Positions 43,645 through 52,351 of a DNA stretch of 64,000 bases are shown one piece after another. Below the pieces are notes generated by a model, which saw nothing but the letters and a program-made list of their open reading frames with translations, did no database searches and was not told where the DNA came from. Source of the DNA: Blastococcus sp. Marseille-P5729 (GTDB lineage: Bacteria; Actinomycetota; Actinomycetes; Mycobacteriales; Antricoccaceae). A program made the position numbers and the translations under genes. Position 1 is the stretch's first letter, and every line of letters starts with the position of its first letter. The stretch covers positions 689,192 through 753,191 of the forward strand of contig NZ_OMPO01000001.1 in assembly GCF_900292035.1 (NCBI RefSeq), in the 5' to 3' direction.

Positions 43645-45051
43645 GGGTCTGTCCGATGAACGGTGTTTCCGGCGTTCATCTCAGAGGTTCTCCGCGGCCG
43701 GCATGCGGTCGGCGAAGGTGACGGCGAAAGCGTTGAGCGCGGGCTTCCACCGCATGGTCCATCGTGCCTGGCCGGTGCCCTTGGGGTCCAGGCCCCTGGT
43801 GACCAGGTACAGGCACTTGAGGGCGGCCTGCTCGGTCGGAAAGTGCCCGCGCACGGTGACCGCGCGCCGGTACCTGGCGTGCAGGGACTCGAGGGCGTTG
43901 GTGGAGAACAGCACCCGGCGGATCTCCACGTCGTAGGCCAGGAAGGGGATGAACTCCTCCCACGCCGCTCTCCACATCTTGGGGATGGCCGGGTAGGGCT
44001 TGCCCCATTTCTCCTCCAGCTCCTCGAACGCCGCCCATGCTGCCTCGATCGAGGGTGCGGTGTAGATGCGGCGCAGGTCCTTGGCCAGCTGGTCCCAGTA
44101 TTTCCGCGAGGCGTAGCGCAGCGTCGCCCGGATGAGGTGGATCACGCAGGCCTGCACGATCGCCTGGGGGAAGACGGCGTTCACGCTGTCGGGCAGTCCT
44201 TTGAGGCCGTCGCAGACGATGAAGAACACGTCGCGTACGCCGCGGTTCTTCAGGTCCGCCAGCACGTTCATCCAGAACTTCGCCGACTCACCACCTCCCT
44301 GCCCGGCCCACAGGCCCAGGACGTCTCGCCGGCCGTTCAGGTCGACGCCGATCGCGGCGTAGAAGGGTTGGTTGCCGACCTGCCCGTCGCGAACCTTGAC
44401 GTAGATCGCGTCGATGAAGATGGCCGCGTACACCGGTTGCAGCGGCCGGGAGGACCAGGCGGCCATCTCCTCGAGCACCTTGTCCGTGATCCTCGAGACC
44501 GTGTCCTTGCTGATGGAGGCGCCGTACACCTCGTGGAAGTGCGCGCTGATCTCACCGGTCGTCAGGCCCTTGGCGAACAGGCTGATCGCGACCGCGTCCA
44601 CGTCCGAGAGGCGCCGCTGTCGCTTCTTGACGATCACCGGCTCGAACGTGCCGGCCCGGTCCCGGGGGACCGCGATCGTCACCTCTCCGGCGGCGTCGGT
44701 CAGCACCGTCTTGGGTCGGGTGCCGTTGCGGATGTTGCCGTTCTCTGCGGTGGGTACCCGGTGCTTCTCGTGGCCGAGGTGCTCGGTCAGCTCCTCTTCC
44801 AGCGCTGTCTCCAGGACGGTGGCGGTGATTGATTTGAGCAGCCCGTCCGGGCCGGTCAGGTCCTCACCACGGGCCCGGGCGGCTTTGACCAGCTCCCGGA
44901 CCGCAGCCTGCTCGGCCTCGCTGCGCGAGGTCGTCTTCTTCACCTTCTTCGGCATCGAGCTCACGCTCGTGATCTTCTCGGTCATCACATGACCTTCCCC
45001 GCCAGCTGAGCCGGCGTGTCAGGCCAGAAACACCGTTTGGCGGACAGTCCC
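43645..45051. mobile_element. IS256-family insertion sequence with 8-bp target duplication
   Basis: Imperfect terminal inverted repeats start GGGTCTGTCC (43645) and, reversed, GGGACTGTCC (45051), with the shared inner block ACGGTGTTTC. The 8 bases TGCCGAAG flank both sides (43637-43644 and 45052-45059), the target-site duplication size of IS256. Total 1407 bases. Confidence 0.95.
43681..44985 (-). CDS. IS256-family (mutator-like) transposase
   Basis: 434 residues. Conserved mutator-type sequence: LTEHLGHEKHRVP, GNIRNGTRPKTVLTDAAGEVTIAVPRDRAGTFEP, GLTTGEISAHFHEVYGASISKDTVSRITDKVLEEMAAWSSRPLQPVYAAIFIDAIYVKVRDGQV (first catalytic Asp), FIVCDGLKGLPDSVNAVFP (second Asp), and STNALESLHARYRRAV (Glu). 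ATG 44983-44985 with GGGGAAGG upstream; GTG 44988 is one codon earlier. Intact, so the element may still be mobile. Confidence 0.95.
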   Translation of the reverse strand: MTEKITSVSSMPKKVKKTTSRSEAEQAAVRELVKAARARGEDLTGPDGLLKSITATVLETALEEELTEHLGHEKHRVPTAENGNIRNGTRPKTVLTDAAGEVTIAVPRDRAGTFEPVIVKKRQRRLSDVDAVAISLFAKGLTTGEISAHFHEVYGASISKDTVSRITDKVLEEMAAWSSRPLQPVYAAIFIDAIYVKVRDGQVGNQPFYAAIGVDLNGRRDVLGLWAGQGGGESAKFWMNVLADLKNRGVRDVFFIVCDGLKGLPDSVNAVFPQAIVQACVIHLIRATLRYASRKYWDQLAKDLRRIYTAPSIEAAWAAFEELEEKWGKPYPAIPKMWRAAWEEFIPFLAYDVEIRRVLFSTNALESLHARYRRAVTVRGHFPTEQAALKCLYLVTRGLDPKGTGQARWTMRWKPALNAFAVTFADRMPAAENL

Positions 45052-45083
45052 TGCCGAAGAGGGGGGTGTCCCTATCAGGTTCG

Positions 45084-46286
45084 TCAAGCTGCCGGAGCTG
45101 AGGATTGTCTCGTTTCGTAGAGGGTGCCGTTCTTGAGCATGGCGTGGAGTACGTCGACTCTGCGCCGGGCGAGGCATATCAGGGCGGCGTTGTGCTTCTT
45201 CCCGGCGGCGCGTTTGCGGTCGTAGTAGACCCGGCTGGTCGGGTCAGAAAGAGATGCGAAAGCGGCCAGGAAGAACGCTCGCTTGAGTTGTTTGTTCCCG
45301 GCCCGGCTGGGGTGTTCCCCTCGGATCGACGTGCCCGATCTGCGGGTCACCGGCGCGAGCCCGGCGTAGGCCGCGAGGTGTCCGCTGGTGGGGAAGGCCG
45401 AGCCGTCACCGACCTCGAGGAGGATCCGTGCGCCGGTCCTGACTCCGATCCCCGGCATCGAGGTCAGGACCCGGGAAAGAGGGTGCGGATCGAGCATCTC
45501 CTCGATCTGTTTAGCCGCTTGTTCGCGTTGGTCGAGCAGCCCACCGAGGGTCACGGCGAGTTGTGGCAGCACGAGTTCGGCCGCCCGAGTGCCCGGCACG
45601 CTCACCGTCTGCTCGGTCAGCGCCTTCACCACCGCGTCGACGAGGCGTTCGTATGAGCGTGGCGCACGCACCTTCGTCGCGGCGATGAGTTGACGCCGGG
45701 TCGCCTTCGCGAGTCCCTGAGGTCCACCGAAGCGCTGCAGCAGCTCGAGCACCGCTCGGTGCTGGACCTTGGGACCCAGCACGCGTTCCAGCGCTGGATG
45801 GACCTGGGCGAGCAGGCCGCGGATGCGGTTACTGATCCGGGTGACCTCACCGGCCAGGTCATCATCGAACCCCACGATGACCTCTAGATCGGCGAGCGCT
45901 TCATCGCCAGCGTCAACGCGACGCAACGCGTGCGGCATCGGCCTGGCCGCCTCGGCGAGCACGCAGGCGTCCCGAGCATCGGTCTTCGCGTTGCCCGGAT
46001 GCAGATCCGCGATCCGTCGCATCGCCAGCCCGGGCAAGTAGGCCACATCGACGCCCAGCGACCGCGCAACGGTCACCGCCAGCGCGCCGATCGACGCGGG
46101 CTGGTCTACCACCACCAGCACCCGGCCGCGCCCGCTGAGATCTTCCAGGATCTCGCCGATCCTTGCTTCGGACTGCGGCAGAGGCCCGTCGTGGACGCGC
46201 TTGCCATCCGGGCCCAGCCCGCAGGCGTGGTGCTCCTGCTTGCCGACGTCCAGACCAAGGAACACGGCATACTCAGGTCGCGGCAT
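45084..46286 (-). CDS. IS110-family transposase (DEDD recombinase)
   Basis: 400 residues. N-terminal DEDD domain: VFLGLDVGKQEHHACGLGPDG (first Asp), VLVVVDQPASIGALAV, VAYLPGLAMRRIADLHPGNAKTDARDACVLAEAAR (the KTDARDA motif with two Asp). C-terminal transposase_20 domain: LLSRVLTSMPGIGVRTGARILLEVGDGSAFPTSGHLAAYAGLAPVTRRSGTSIRG with the reactive Ser region, and NKQLKRAFFLAAFASL. It recombines as a bridge-RNA-guided enzyme in studied members. ATG 46284-46286. The coding region is intact. Confidence 0.95.
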   Translation of the reverse strand: MPRPEYAVFLGLDVGKQEHHACGLGPDGKRVHDGPLPQSEARIGEILEDLSGRGRVLVVVDQPASIGALAVTVARSLGVDVAYLPGLAMRRIADLHPGNAKTDARDACVLAEAARPMPHALRRVDAGDEALADLEVIVGFDDDLAGEVTRISNRIRGLLAQVHPALERVLGPKVQHRAVLELLQRFGGPQGLAKATRRQLIAATKVRAPRSYERLVDAVVKALTEQTVSVPGTRAAELVLPQLAVTLGGLLDQREQAAKQIEEMLDPHPLSRVLTSMPGIGVRTGARILLEVGDGSAFPTSGHLAAYAGLAPVTRRSGTSIRGEHPSRAGNKQLKRAFFLAAFASLSDPTSRVYYDRKRAAGKKHNAALICLARRRVDVLHAMLKNGTLYETRQSSAPAA

Positions 46287-46381
46287 CGTTCATTCCTCTC
46301 CGCTCGTTGCAGGTGCTGGTCGCACGTCTGGCGAAGGAAGCCGGCACCCACGTTACGAAGAGACCTACCCAAGGGCGGCCC
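46287..46381 (-). ncRNA. Candidate IS110 bridge RNA region (5' of transposase)
   Basis: IS110-group elements encode a bridge RNA in the non-coding left end upstream of the recombinase gene. Here that stretch is only 95 bases, shorter than the 177-base RNA of IS621, so an RNA might extend into the gene or be reduced. No fold was computed; location is the only evidence. Confidence 0.3.
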
Positions 46382-46516
46382 TGTCCCTATCAGCGGTCAG
46401 CCAACGCCACCAGAATCGGTGACAACACCCCCCGGATCATGCAAGAGACAGGGGCTTTGAGTCATGCCGACCCTGGCGACCAGAACCCCGCCGTACGGGG
46501 TCACGAAGAAGGTAAC

Positions 46517-47401
46517 GGGTTCTTGCACGAGCCCGACCGCCGCCCGTTCTTCGAGGTGCCGCGTGATGAGCGCATCGCGATGTGGGAGAAGCTGTACGAC
46601 GAGCCGGGCTTCGGCATCTGGCTGGCGAACTTCCGCGACATCTTCATGGACGAGGAGGCGAACGCCGAGATCAGCGCGTTCATCGCCGACAAGATCCGTT
46701 CTCGAGTGCACGACCCCGAGGTAGCCGAGCTGCTGATCCCAAAGGACCACGGGTTCGGCGTCCAACGGCTCCCGTTGGAGACCAACTATTTCGAGGCCTA
46801 CAACCGCGACAACGTGCACCTGGTCTCGGTGCAGCACACCCCGATCGAGCGGATCACCGAGAGGGGGCTACGGACGACCGAGCGCGAGTACGAGCTCGAC
46901 GTGATCCTCTACGCCACCGGGTTCGACGCGATCACCGGTGCGTTCGACCGGATCGACATCCGGGGCGTGGGCGGTCAGTCACTGCGCGAGCTCTGGGCCG
47001 ACGGCCCGGTGACCAGCTACGGGCTGCAGGTGCCCGGGTTCCCGAATATGCTGATGCCCAACGGCCCGCAGAGCGCCTCTGCCACCACCAACTTTCCGCG
47101 GGGTATCGAGATCGGCGTCGACTGGTGCACCGACCTCCTGCAGTACGCCTGGGAGCGCGGGTACTCACGGGTGGAGGCCACGGCGGAGGCCGGAGAGGCG
47201 TGGACCCGGGAGGTCGAACAGCTCTACGGGATGATGCTGATGCGCAACGCCCAGGGCTGGTTCACCGGCTACAACTCGAACGTCCCGGGGCACGAGAAGG
47301 GCAAGATCCGCTACCTGGTCTACAACGGCGGTACGCCGAAGTTCCGCAAGCTCATCACCGCCGAGGCGGACGCTGGCTACCCCAGCGTCGTCTTCGCATA
47401 A
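46517..47401 (+). pseudogene. Baeyer-Villiger monooxygenase, C-terminal half
   Basis: 294 residues continuing the monooxygenase: FLHEPDRRPFFEVPRDERIAMWEKLYDEPGFGIWLANFRDIFMDEEANAEISAFIADKIRSRVHDPEVAELLIPKDHGFG, the RLPLETNYFEAYNRDNVHLV segment and YATGFDAITGAFDRIDIRG, the conserved BVMO ATG motif. It has no start of its own and directly follows the insertion; translation would have to begin inside the island. The C-terminal VYNGGTPKFRKL end matches the family, so only the insertion inactivates the gene. Confidence 0.92.
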
Positions 47402-47443
47402 CGCAGGTCTTCGCCCGGCCTTTCTAGGCAAGCAGATCTCTGC

Positions 47444-49765
47444 TCAGGACGATCGATCGTGCGTCACGACGACTCCCTCGTCCGCCGCCGACACCAGGAT
47501 CATGCCGTCACGGTCGGTACGCCGGACGGTCATCCCGAGCCGTTCGAGCTCGCTGATCGTGCTCGGAGCCGGATGGCCGTAGTCGTTGTCGGCGCCGACC
47601 GAGATCAGAGCCAGGCTCGCCCCGGTGGCGGCAAGAAATGAGTCGTCGCGGTTCTTGCTCCCGTGGTGCGGCACTTTCAGTACGTCCGCCTGCAGGCAAC
47701 CGCACCCCGCCATCGACGCCATGAGCTCGACTTGCGCATCGCCGGTCACGAGGAGCCTCAGACCGCCCACGTCGATCCGGACTATCAGTGAGTTGTTGTT
47801 CGGATCGCTTGTCGTGCCGAGGATCGGGCGGGTAGGTCCAAGAACCTCGAGGACGACGTCCCCAGCGGAATAGCGTTGCCCGGTGCCTACCTCGTCGACC
47901 GGGATCGACTGGTCGAGGGCGATGCTTCTGATCGACTGTTCGACCGCCCCGCCGTCGTACGAGCCGATGACGACCCGTTCGACGTCACGCCGGCCGAGCA
48001 CCGCAGGCACGCCGGCGACGTGGTCGTCGTGGAAGTGCGTCAGTAGCACCAGCGGCAGCCGTTCGACACCGAGCTCACGCAGGCAGCGGTCCAGCAGCGC
48101 AGGATCGGGCCCGGCATCGAGCAGGACGGCCGCATCAGGTCCCGCCCGTGCGAGGACTGCATCACCCTGTCCGACATCGCACGCCGCGATCACCCAGTTC
48201 GGCGACTGCCACCGATCGACTGCACACCGCACCGGCGTGGCCAGCACCAGGACGCCGACCGCCGCTGCCGCCAGCGACGTACGCGCCAGCGGACGCCGTC
48301 TCGTCAGCCACCAGGCGAGCGCCGCGACCAGGAGCACTCCCACCACGATGAAGAACGCCCCGACCCCCGGCGGCATCGGTATCTGGGCCGGTCCTGGCTC
48401 GGCCGCAACATGCGCGACGTGCGCGATCCACCGGGTGAAGTATCCGCCCACGACGCACAGCAGCTGGGCCAGCGGCATCGCGATGGGCGCGAGGACCGCA
48501 GCGCAGACGCCGCATATGGTGGCCACCGGGACGGCGGGCGCAGCCACGATATTCGCCACCAGCGACCCGAGATTCACCATCGGCAGCAGCAGCACGATCA
48601 CCGGCAAAGTCGCCAGCCCCGCTGACGCCGCGACCGCCAACGGCGCGGCGAGCATCATCGGCATGCGTTCTGACCAGCGCCTGGTCCACTCCGCCCCCAC
48701 CACGACAATCCCCGCCGTCGCCAGCACCGAGAGCAGGAACCCGACCGAGATCGACAGCGCCGGGACACAGGTCAACAGCACGACGATGGCGGTCGCGAGA
48801 GCGGGTACCGCCGCGCGGGGTCGGCCGGATGCCAACCCCACCAGCATCACGACGCCCATTCCCGCGGCGCGCAGCACGCTGGGCTCCGGACCCGCGACCA
48901 CGACGAACGCGAGCAGCGCCCCGGCCGCACAGCCGATCTGCAGCACGAACGGTGCGCGACAGAGCCGGGTCAGCCAGAGCACCGCTCCCACGACGATGGC
49001 CACGTTGGCACCGGAGACTGCCAAGAGGTGTGCCAGGCCGGACAGCCGAAACTCCTCCTGCACGATCGGGCCGATCCCCGACGTGTCGCCGTCCACCAGC
49101 GCGACGAGCAGGCCAGCGGCATCCGGATCGTTCACCGAGGCTGCTTCATGAAGACCATCCCGTATCGCCTCTGCCACAACACTCCACCTCGGGGCCTCGG
49201 GATCGACCACCGAGCCATCGGACGCCACGACGAACGCGACCACGGACGACGCACGATCGGGCGGGTGCGCGGTGCCGACGATGTACGCGGTCGCGCCGGG
49301 GAGCGTTCCAGCCCAGACATCGGACGTGCCCAGGACGACGACCGACTGGTCGGCCTCGTGCACCCTGCCGCGATGCTCGATGCGGCTCACGGCCACCTGC
49401 ACGACTACCCGGTCAGGTGTGCCGCCGACCTGCCGCGGCCTGCTCTCCACCGTTCCCTCGAGGCGCACGAACGCATCCTCCCGCGCGGCGTGCGCAACCA
49501 CTGAGTCCAGCCGGTCCTGAAGGCGCGCCGAGGAGAGCAGTGCGGCCGCGATCCCGGCCATACATGAGAAAGCAACCAGCCAGCAGCGGGATCTGTGCAC
49601 TACCGAGCGCCAACCAGCGAATGCGCCGATCAATCCGGTCGCCGCCATTGCGACCATCGCCCACCAGAGGCCCGCAGACCATCCGAGCTCCCCGGACGCA
49701 ACGCCGATCCAGACCAGCGCGGCCCCGGGGACCAGCCGCGCGTCATGCTCGCGCCAGTGCTTCAC
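47444..49765 (-). CDS. comEC: ComEC/Rec2 DNA-uptake channel protein
   Basis: 773 residues. N-terminal membrane region and OB-like segment, a Competence domain with many helices (AHLLAVSGANVAIVVGAVLWLTRLCRAPFVLQIG is the family signature), then a C-terminal metallo-beta-lactamase domain: VLLTHFHDDHVAGVPAVLG (HxHxDH), KVPHHGSKNRDDSF and ISVGADNDYGHP. In transforming bacteria it carries one DNA strand across the membrane and the nuclease domain may degrade the other. GTG 49763-49765 overlaps the comEA stop by 4 bases. Actinobacteria keep this pair without obvious competence. Family length (700-800) is met. Confidence 0.95.
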   Translation of the reverse strand: MKHWREHDARLVPGAALVWIGVASGELGWSAGLWWAMVAMAATGLIGAFAGWRSVVHRSRCWLVAFSCMAGIAAALLSSARLQDRLDSVVAHAAREDAFVRLEGTVESRPRQVGGTPDRVVVQVAVSRIEHRGRVHEADQSVVVLGTSDVWAGTLPGATAYIVGTAHPPDRASSVVAFVVASDGSVVDPEAPRWSVVAEAIRDGLHEAASVNDPDAAGLLVALVDGDTSGIGPIVQEEFRLSGLAHLLAVSGANVAIVVGAVLWLTRLCRAPFVLQIGCAAGALLAFVVVAGPEPSVLRAAGMGVVMLVGLASGRPRAAVPALATAIVVLLTCVPALSISVGFLLSVLATAGIVVVGAEWTRRWSERMPMMLAAPLAVAASAGLATLPVIVLLLPMVNLGSLVANIVAAPAVPVATICGVCAAVLAPIAMPLAQLLCVVGGYFTRWIAHVAHVAAEPGPAQIPMPPGVGAFFIVVGVLLVAALAWWLTRRRPLARTSLAAAAVGVLVLATPVRCAVDRWQSPNWVIAACDVGQGDAVLARAGPDAAVLLDAGPDPALLDRCLRELGVERLPLVLLTHFHDDHVAGVPAVLGRRDVERVVIGSYDGGAVEQSIRSIALDQSIPVDEVGTGQRYSAGDVVLEVLGPTRPILGTTSDPNNNSLIVRIDVGGLRLLVTGDAQVELMASMAGCGCLQADVLKVPHHGSKNRDDSFLAATGASLALISVGADNDYGHPAPSTISELERLGMTVRRTDRDGMILVSAADEGVVVTHDRSS

Positions 49766-50616
49766 ACGGTGACCAGATCCTTGACCTTGGCCAGCACCGC
49801 CGGACCCACACCAGAGACGTTCTCCAGCTCCTCCACGGACTTGAACGGCCCATTCTCCTCGCGGAAGTCGACGATCCGCTGCGCCAGGACCGGACCGATG
49901 CCCGGCAGCTCGTCCAGCTGCGTGACGTTCGCGGAGTTGATGTCGACGAGCGCAGTAGACCCGCCGTTCGCAGTAGGTTGCGGCTCGCTCGTTCCGGAGT
50001 CGACGGGAGGGCCCGGCAGACCGACCACGATCTGCTCCCCGTCCGCCACCTTGCGGGCAATATTCAGCGTGCTCAGGTCGGTGCCGGGCAGCGCCCCTCC
50101 CGCAGCCTCGATCGCATCGCTCACCCGCGCGCCCTCCGGAAGGGTGACCAGGCCCGGGACGTTCACGCTGCCGACGACCGCGACCACCAAGACTCCTGGG
50201 GCACTCGACGTAGAGGCCGGCGATGCGGCCGCGCTCGCGGTCTCCCCGCCGGGCTCATCGGGATCGGCTCGCTCATCTGCTGCAGCGATCGTGGTGGCGG
50301 CTCCTTCGACAGCCGTCCCCGCGGGTCGCAGCAGCCACGTCACGAGAGCAGTGGCGGCGGCGGTCAGCACGGCGACGACGACGAAGACGCCGATCGACAC
50401 GCGCCCCGAGTGCAGCCTGGCCCGCCAGGCGGAGCGCGGGGGCTCGAAGCCGTCGCCGAAGCCGTCGAGCGAGCGCCGGTCGGTCTCGCCGTCGTCCAGC
50501 ACGGACGGATCATCAGGCTCGGCTGCCCGTTGGTCATAGTCACGCATCGAGGACTCCAGGATCGCCTTGATATCGGCGATCTGGCGGTCCCGTTCGAGAT
50601 CGTCGACCCTCCTCAT
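49762..50616 (-). CDS. comEA: ComEA-type helix-hairpin-helix DNA-binding protein
   Basis: 284 residues. Cytoplasmic charged N-terminus, one membrane helix (SIGVFVVVAVLTAAATALVTWLL, about residues 74-96), a long Ala/Asp/Ser linker, an SLBB domain (VVAVVGSVNVPGLVTLPEGARVSDAIEAAGG) and a double HhH end: VDINSANVTQLDELPGIGPVLAQRIVDFREENGPFKSVEELENVSGVGPAVLAKVKDLV. It binds double-stranded DNA outside the membrane and hands it to ComEC, its overlapping partner. ATG 50614-50616 chosen as normal start. Same order as in M. tuberculosis. Confidence 0.93.
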   Translation of the reverse strand: MRRVDDLERDRQIADIKAILESSMRDYDQRAAEPDDPSVLDDGETDRRSLDGFGDGFEPPRSAWRARLHSGRVSIGVFVVVAVLTAAATALVTWLLRPAGTAVEGAATTIAAADERADPDEPGGETASAAASPASTSSAPGVLVVAVVGSVNVPGLVTLPEGARVSDAIEAAGGALPGTDLSTLNIARKVADGEQIVVGLPGPPVDSGTSEPQPTANGGSTALVDINSANVTQLDELPGIGPVLAQRIVDFREENGPFKSVEELENVSGVGPAVLAKVKDLVTV

Positions 50617-50712
50617 GGCCGCGACGATACGGATGCTCCGATTCGTGCGGCGTCCGCAACCTCCACGATGTGGAGACACGCCGTCCTGTGGACAGCGGTA
50701 GCGGTGTCGCGG

Positions 50713-51591
50713 TTAGCCGTCGAGGGTGGGTACGACGATCACGGCGAGCATCCCGGGGCCGACATGCGCACCGAGAACCGCGCCGACCTCACTCACTACT
50801 ATCTCTGCCGACCCGGGAATCTCCTCCGCGAGCTCCGCCCGTAGCTTCTCAGCACGCTCCTCAGCAGCGAGATGGTGGACGGCGATGAGCACGTCGCCCT
50901 CGATCCCGTTGGCGGCGCTCACTGCCAGGGACTTCATCCGCGCGATGGCCTTGTTGGCGGTCCGCACCTTCTCCAAGGGCACGATCCGGCCGTCGAGGAG
51001 GTGCAGGATCGGCTTCACCGCCAAGGCGGTGCCCAGCCAGGCGGCGGCGGCACCGATGCGGCCACCGCGACGGAGATACTCAAGAGTGTCGACATAGAAG
51101 AAGTTCGAGGTGTCCTCGAGCGACCTGACGGCCGCGTCGTACACCTCGTCGTTGCTCGCCCCCGCGGCCGCCTTGCGGGCGGCGACGAGCACCGGGAAGC
51201 CGAGCGCCATGGCCGTCACCCGCGAGTCGACGACGCGCACGATCTCCTCTCCCGCGTCGGAGTTGCACTGCACCGCCGCGAGGCGAGCGGCGTCCCAGGT
51301 TCCCGAGAGCTCACTCGATATGTGCACGCTGACGATGTGGTCGTAGCCCTCGGCGAGCAGCTCGCGGTAGCGCTCCACGAACTGTGCGGGTGTCGGTCGC
51401 GACGTGGTGACGGTGACCGACTTCTCCCTTAGCCGCTCGACGACGTCGGCGGGAGTGATCTCAATGCCGTCCTCGCCCTGATGGTCGCCCATGATCACGT
51501 GCAGCGGGACGACATCGATCGGCAGCCCCTCGTCGATGCCTGGGGGCAGATACGCGGTGGAGTCGGTGACGACGACTGTTCCCCGGCTCAT
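50713..51591 (-). CDS. DegV-family fatty-acid-binding protein
   Basis: 292 residues. Family signature VVVTDSTAYLPPGIDEGLPIDVVPLHVIMGDHQGEDG near the start; TSRPTPAQFVERYRELLAEGYDHIVSVHISSELSGTWDAARLAA, VVDSRVTAMALGFPVL and YFYVDTLEYLRRGGRIGAAAAWLGTALAVKPIL follow. DegV (FakB-like) proteins bind a fatty acid for the FakA kinase or for other lipid transfer. No FakA gene is visible. ATG 51589-51591. Located between comEA and the phosphatase, as in M. tuberculosis. Confidence 0.93.
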   Translation of the reverse strand: MSRGTVVVTDSTAYLPPGIDEGLPIDVVPLHVIMGDHQGEDGIEITPADVVERLREKSVTVTTSRPTPAQFVERYRELLAEGYDHIVSVHISSELSGTWDAARLAAVQCNSDAGEEIVRVVDSRVTAMALGFPVLVAARKAAAGASNDEVYDAAVRSLEDTSNFFYVDTLEYLRRGGRIGAAAAWLGTALAVKPILHLLDGRIVPLEKVRTANKAIARMKSLAVSAANGIEGDVLIAVHHLAAEERAEKLRAELAEEIPGSAEIVVSEVGAVLGAHVGPGMLAVIVVPTLDG

Positions 51592-51640
51592 CTCTCGACC
51601 CTACCTGCCGGGTTCCCGGCAGCAGAACCTTTTCGGTTCG

Positions 51641-52351
51641 CTAACGGCCGGCGCTGTCGGTCCCCGATGGACGTGGGGTCCCGATCTGCGCGTCTCCGGC
51701 GTCGGAGTCGACGTTCAGCTCCTCGGTCGTGAGCGTGCTCGGGTCGCTGAGCGGGTACACATTGTGCGCGACCAGCCGCCATGCCCCGGCGTCGGTGCGT
51801 CGCAGCTCGGTCCAATGGCAGTTGCGCAGCGGGGCGATCGCCGACCACGCCGGATCGGGCAGCCCGATGAGGCTCGCCGTGAGCGCTTTGAGCGCGCCTC
51901 CGTGCCCGGTGAGCACGACCGTGCCGGACGCCGTCCGCTCGAGCTCAGCGACCAGCTCACGCTCCCGGCGGGCGACGTCCTGGGCTGTCTCGCCGTTGCC
52001 CGGGTTGGTGCGCAGACCCGATGTCCAGCCGGCGAACTCCTCCGGGAAGCGCTGCGCCACCTCGGCGCGATCGAGTCCCTCCCAGCCGCCGAGACTGGTC
52101 TCGCGCAGTCGCGGATCGAGCGTGACCGGGACCGCCAGAAGGTCGGCCAGCACCTGGGCGGTGGCCGCCGCGCGACTCAGGTCGCTGGCGTAGACCGCCG
52201 TCGGCCGCTCGGCAGCCAGGTACGGGGAGGCCTCCCTCGCCTGGGCGACGCCGGTGGCATCCAGTGCCGTGTCGAGCTGGCCCTGGAAGCGTCCGTCGGC
52301 GTTCCAGTCAGTGCGGCCGTGGCGCCACAGCAGCAGGCGATCGAGGCTCAC
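51641..52351 (-). CDS. Histidine phosphatase, likely glucosyl-3-phosphoglycerate phosphatase
   Basis: 236 residues. RHG motif LLLWRHGRTDWNADGRFQGQLD gives the catalytic His near residue 8; the second His is in VLTGHGGALKAL and the Arg in VYASDLSRAAATAQ. The position beside rsfS and nadD is that of GpgP in M. tuberculosis, which dephosphorylates glucosyl-3-phosphoglycerate on the route to methylglucose lipopolysaccharide. GTG 52349-52351 overlaps the rsfS stop (GTGA). The GpgP role is inference from synteny; the enzyme class is sure. Confidence 0.9.
   Translation of the reverse strand: MSLDRLLLWRHGRTDWNADGRFQGQLDTALDATGVAQAREASPYLAAERPTAVYASDLSRAAATAQVLADLLAVPVTLDPRLRETSLGGWEGLDRAEVAQRFPEEFAGWTSGLRTNPGNGETAQDVARRERELVAELERTASGTVVLTGHGGALKALTASLIGLPDPAWSAIAPLRNCHWTELRRTDAGAWRLVAHNVYPLSDPSTLTTEELNVDSDAGDAQIGTPRPSGTDSAGR

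Larger units (their letters stand above)
45067..46393. mobile_element. IS110-family insertion sequence with 12-base end repeats
   Basis: The identical 12 bases TGTCCCTATCAG occur in direct orientation at 45067-45078 and 46382-46393, bracketing the transposase gene; removal of one copy with the gene would restore a single site. IS110 elements lack inverted repeats and usually carry such core-containing direct repeats at their ends. The 96 bases between the gene start and the high-coordinate end are the presumed left end. Confidence 0.85.
39197..46516. mobile_element. 7.3-kb insertion carrying efflux pair and three IS elements
   Basis: The DNA between the two monooxygenase halves. The left half ends in CCC GGG GGG and the right half resumes at GGG TTC TTG CAC, so the gene closes up neatly when this block is removed. 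Contents in order: small ORF with terminator, lipoprotein-like gene, IS5-family element, tetR and efflux genes, IS256-family element, IS110-family element, and about 120 bases of unassigned sequence. Ends are not inverted repeats of one another, and no integrase is present, so the carrier was probably an integrative element since eroded by IS activity. Exact ends are good to a few bases only, because both flanks are G-rich. Confidence 0.8.

Noticed and set aside
43663-44832. Rightward frame of about 389 codons inside the IS256 element
   Set aside because: Antisense to the intact transposase and without a recognisable product.
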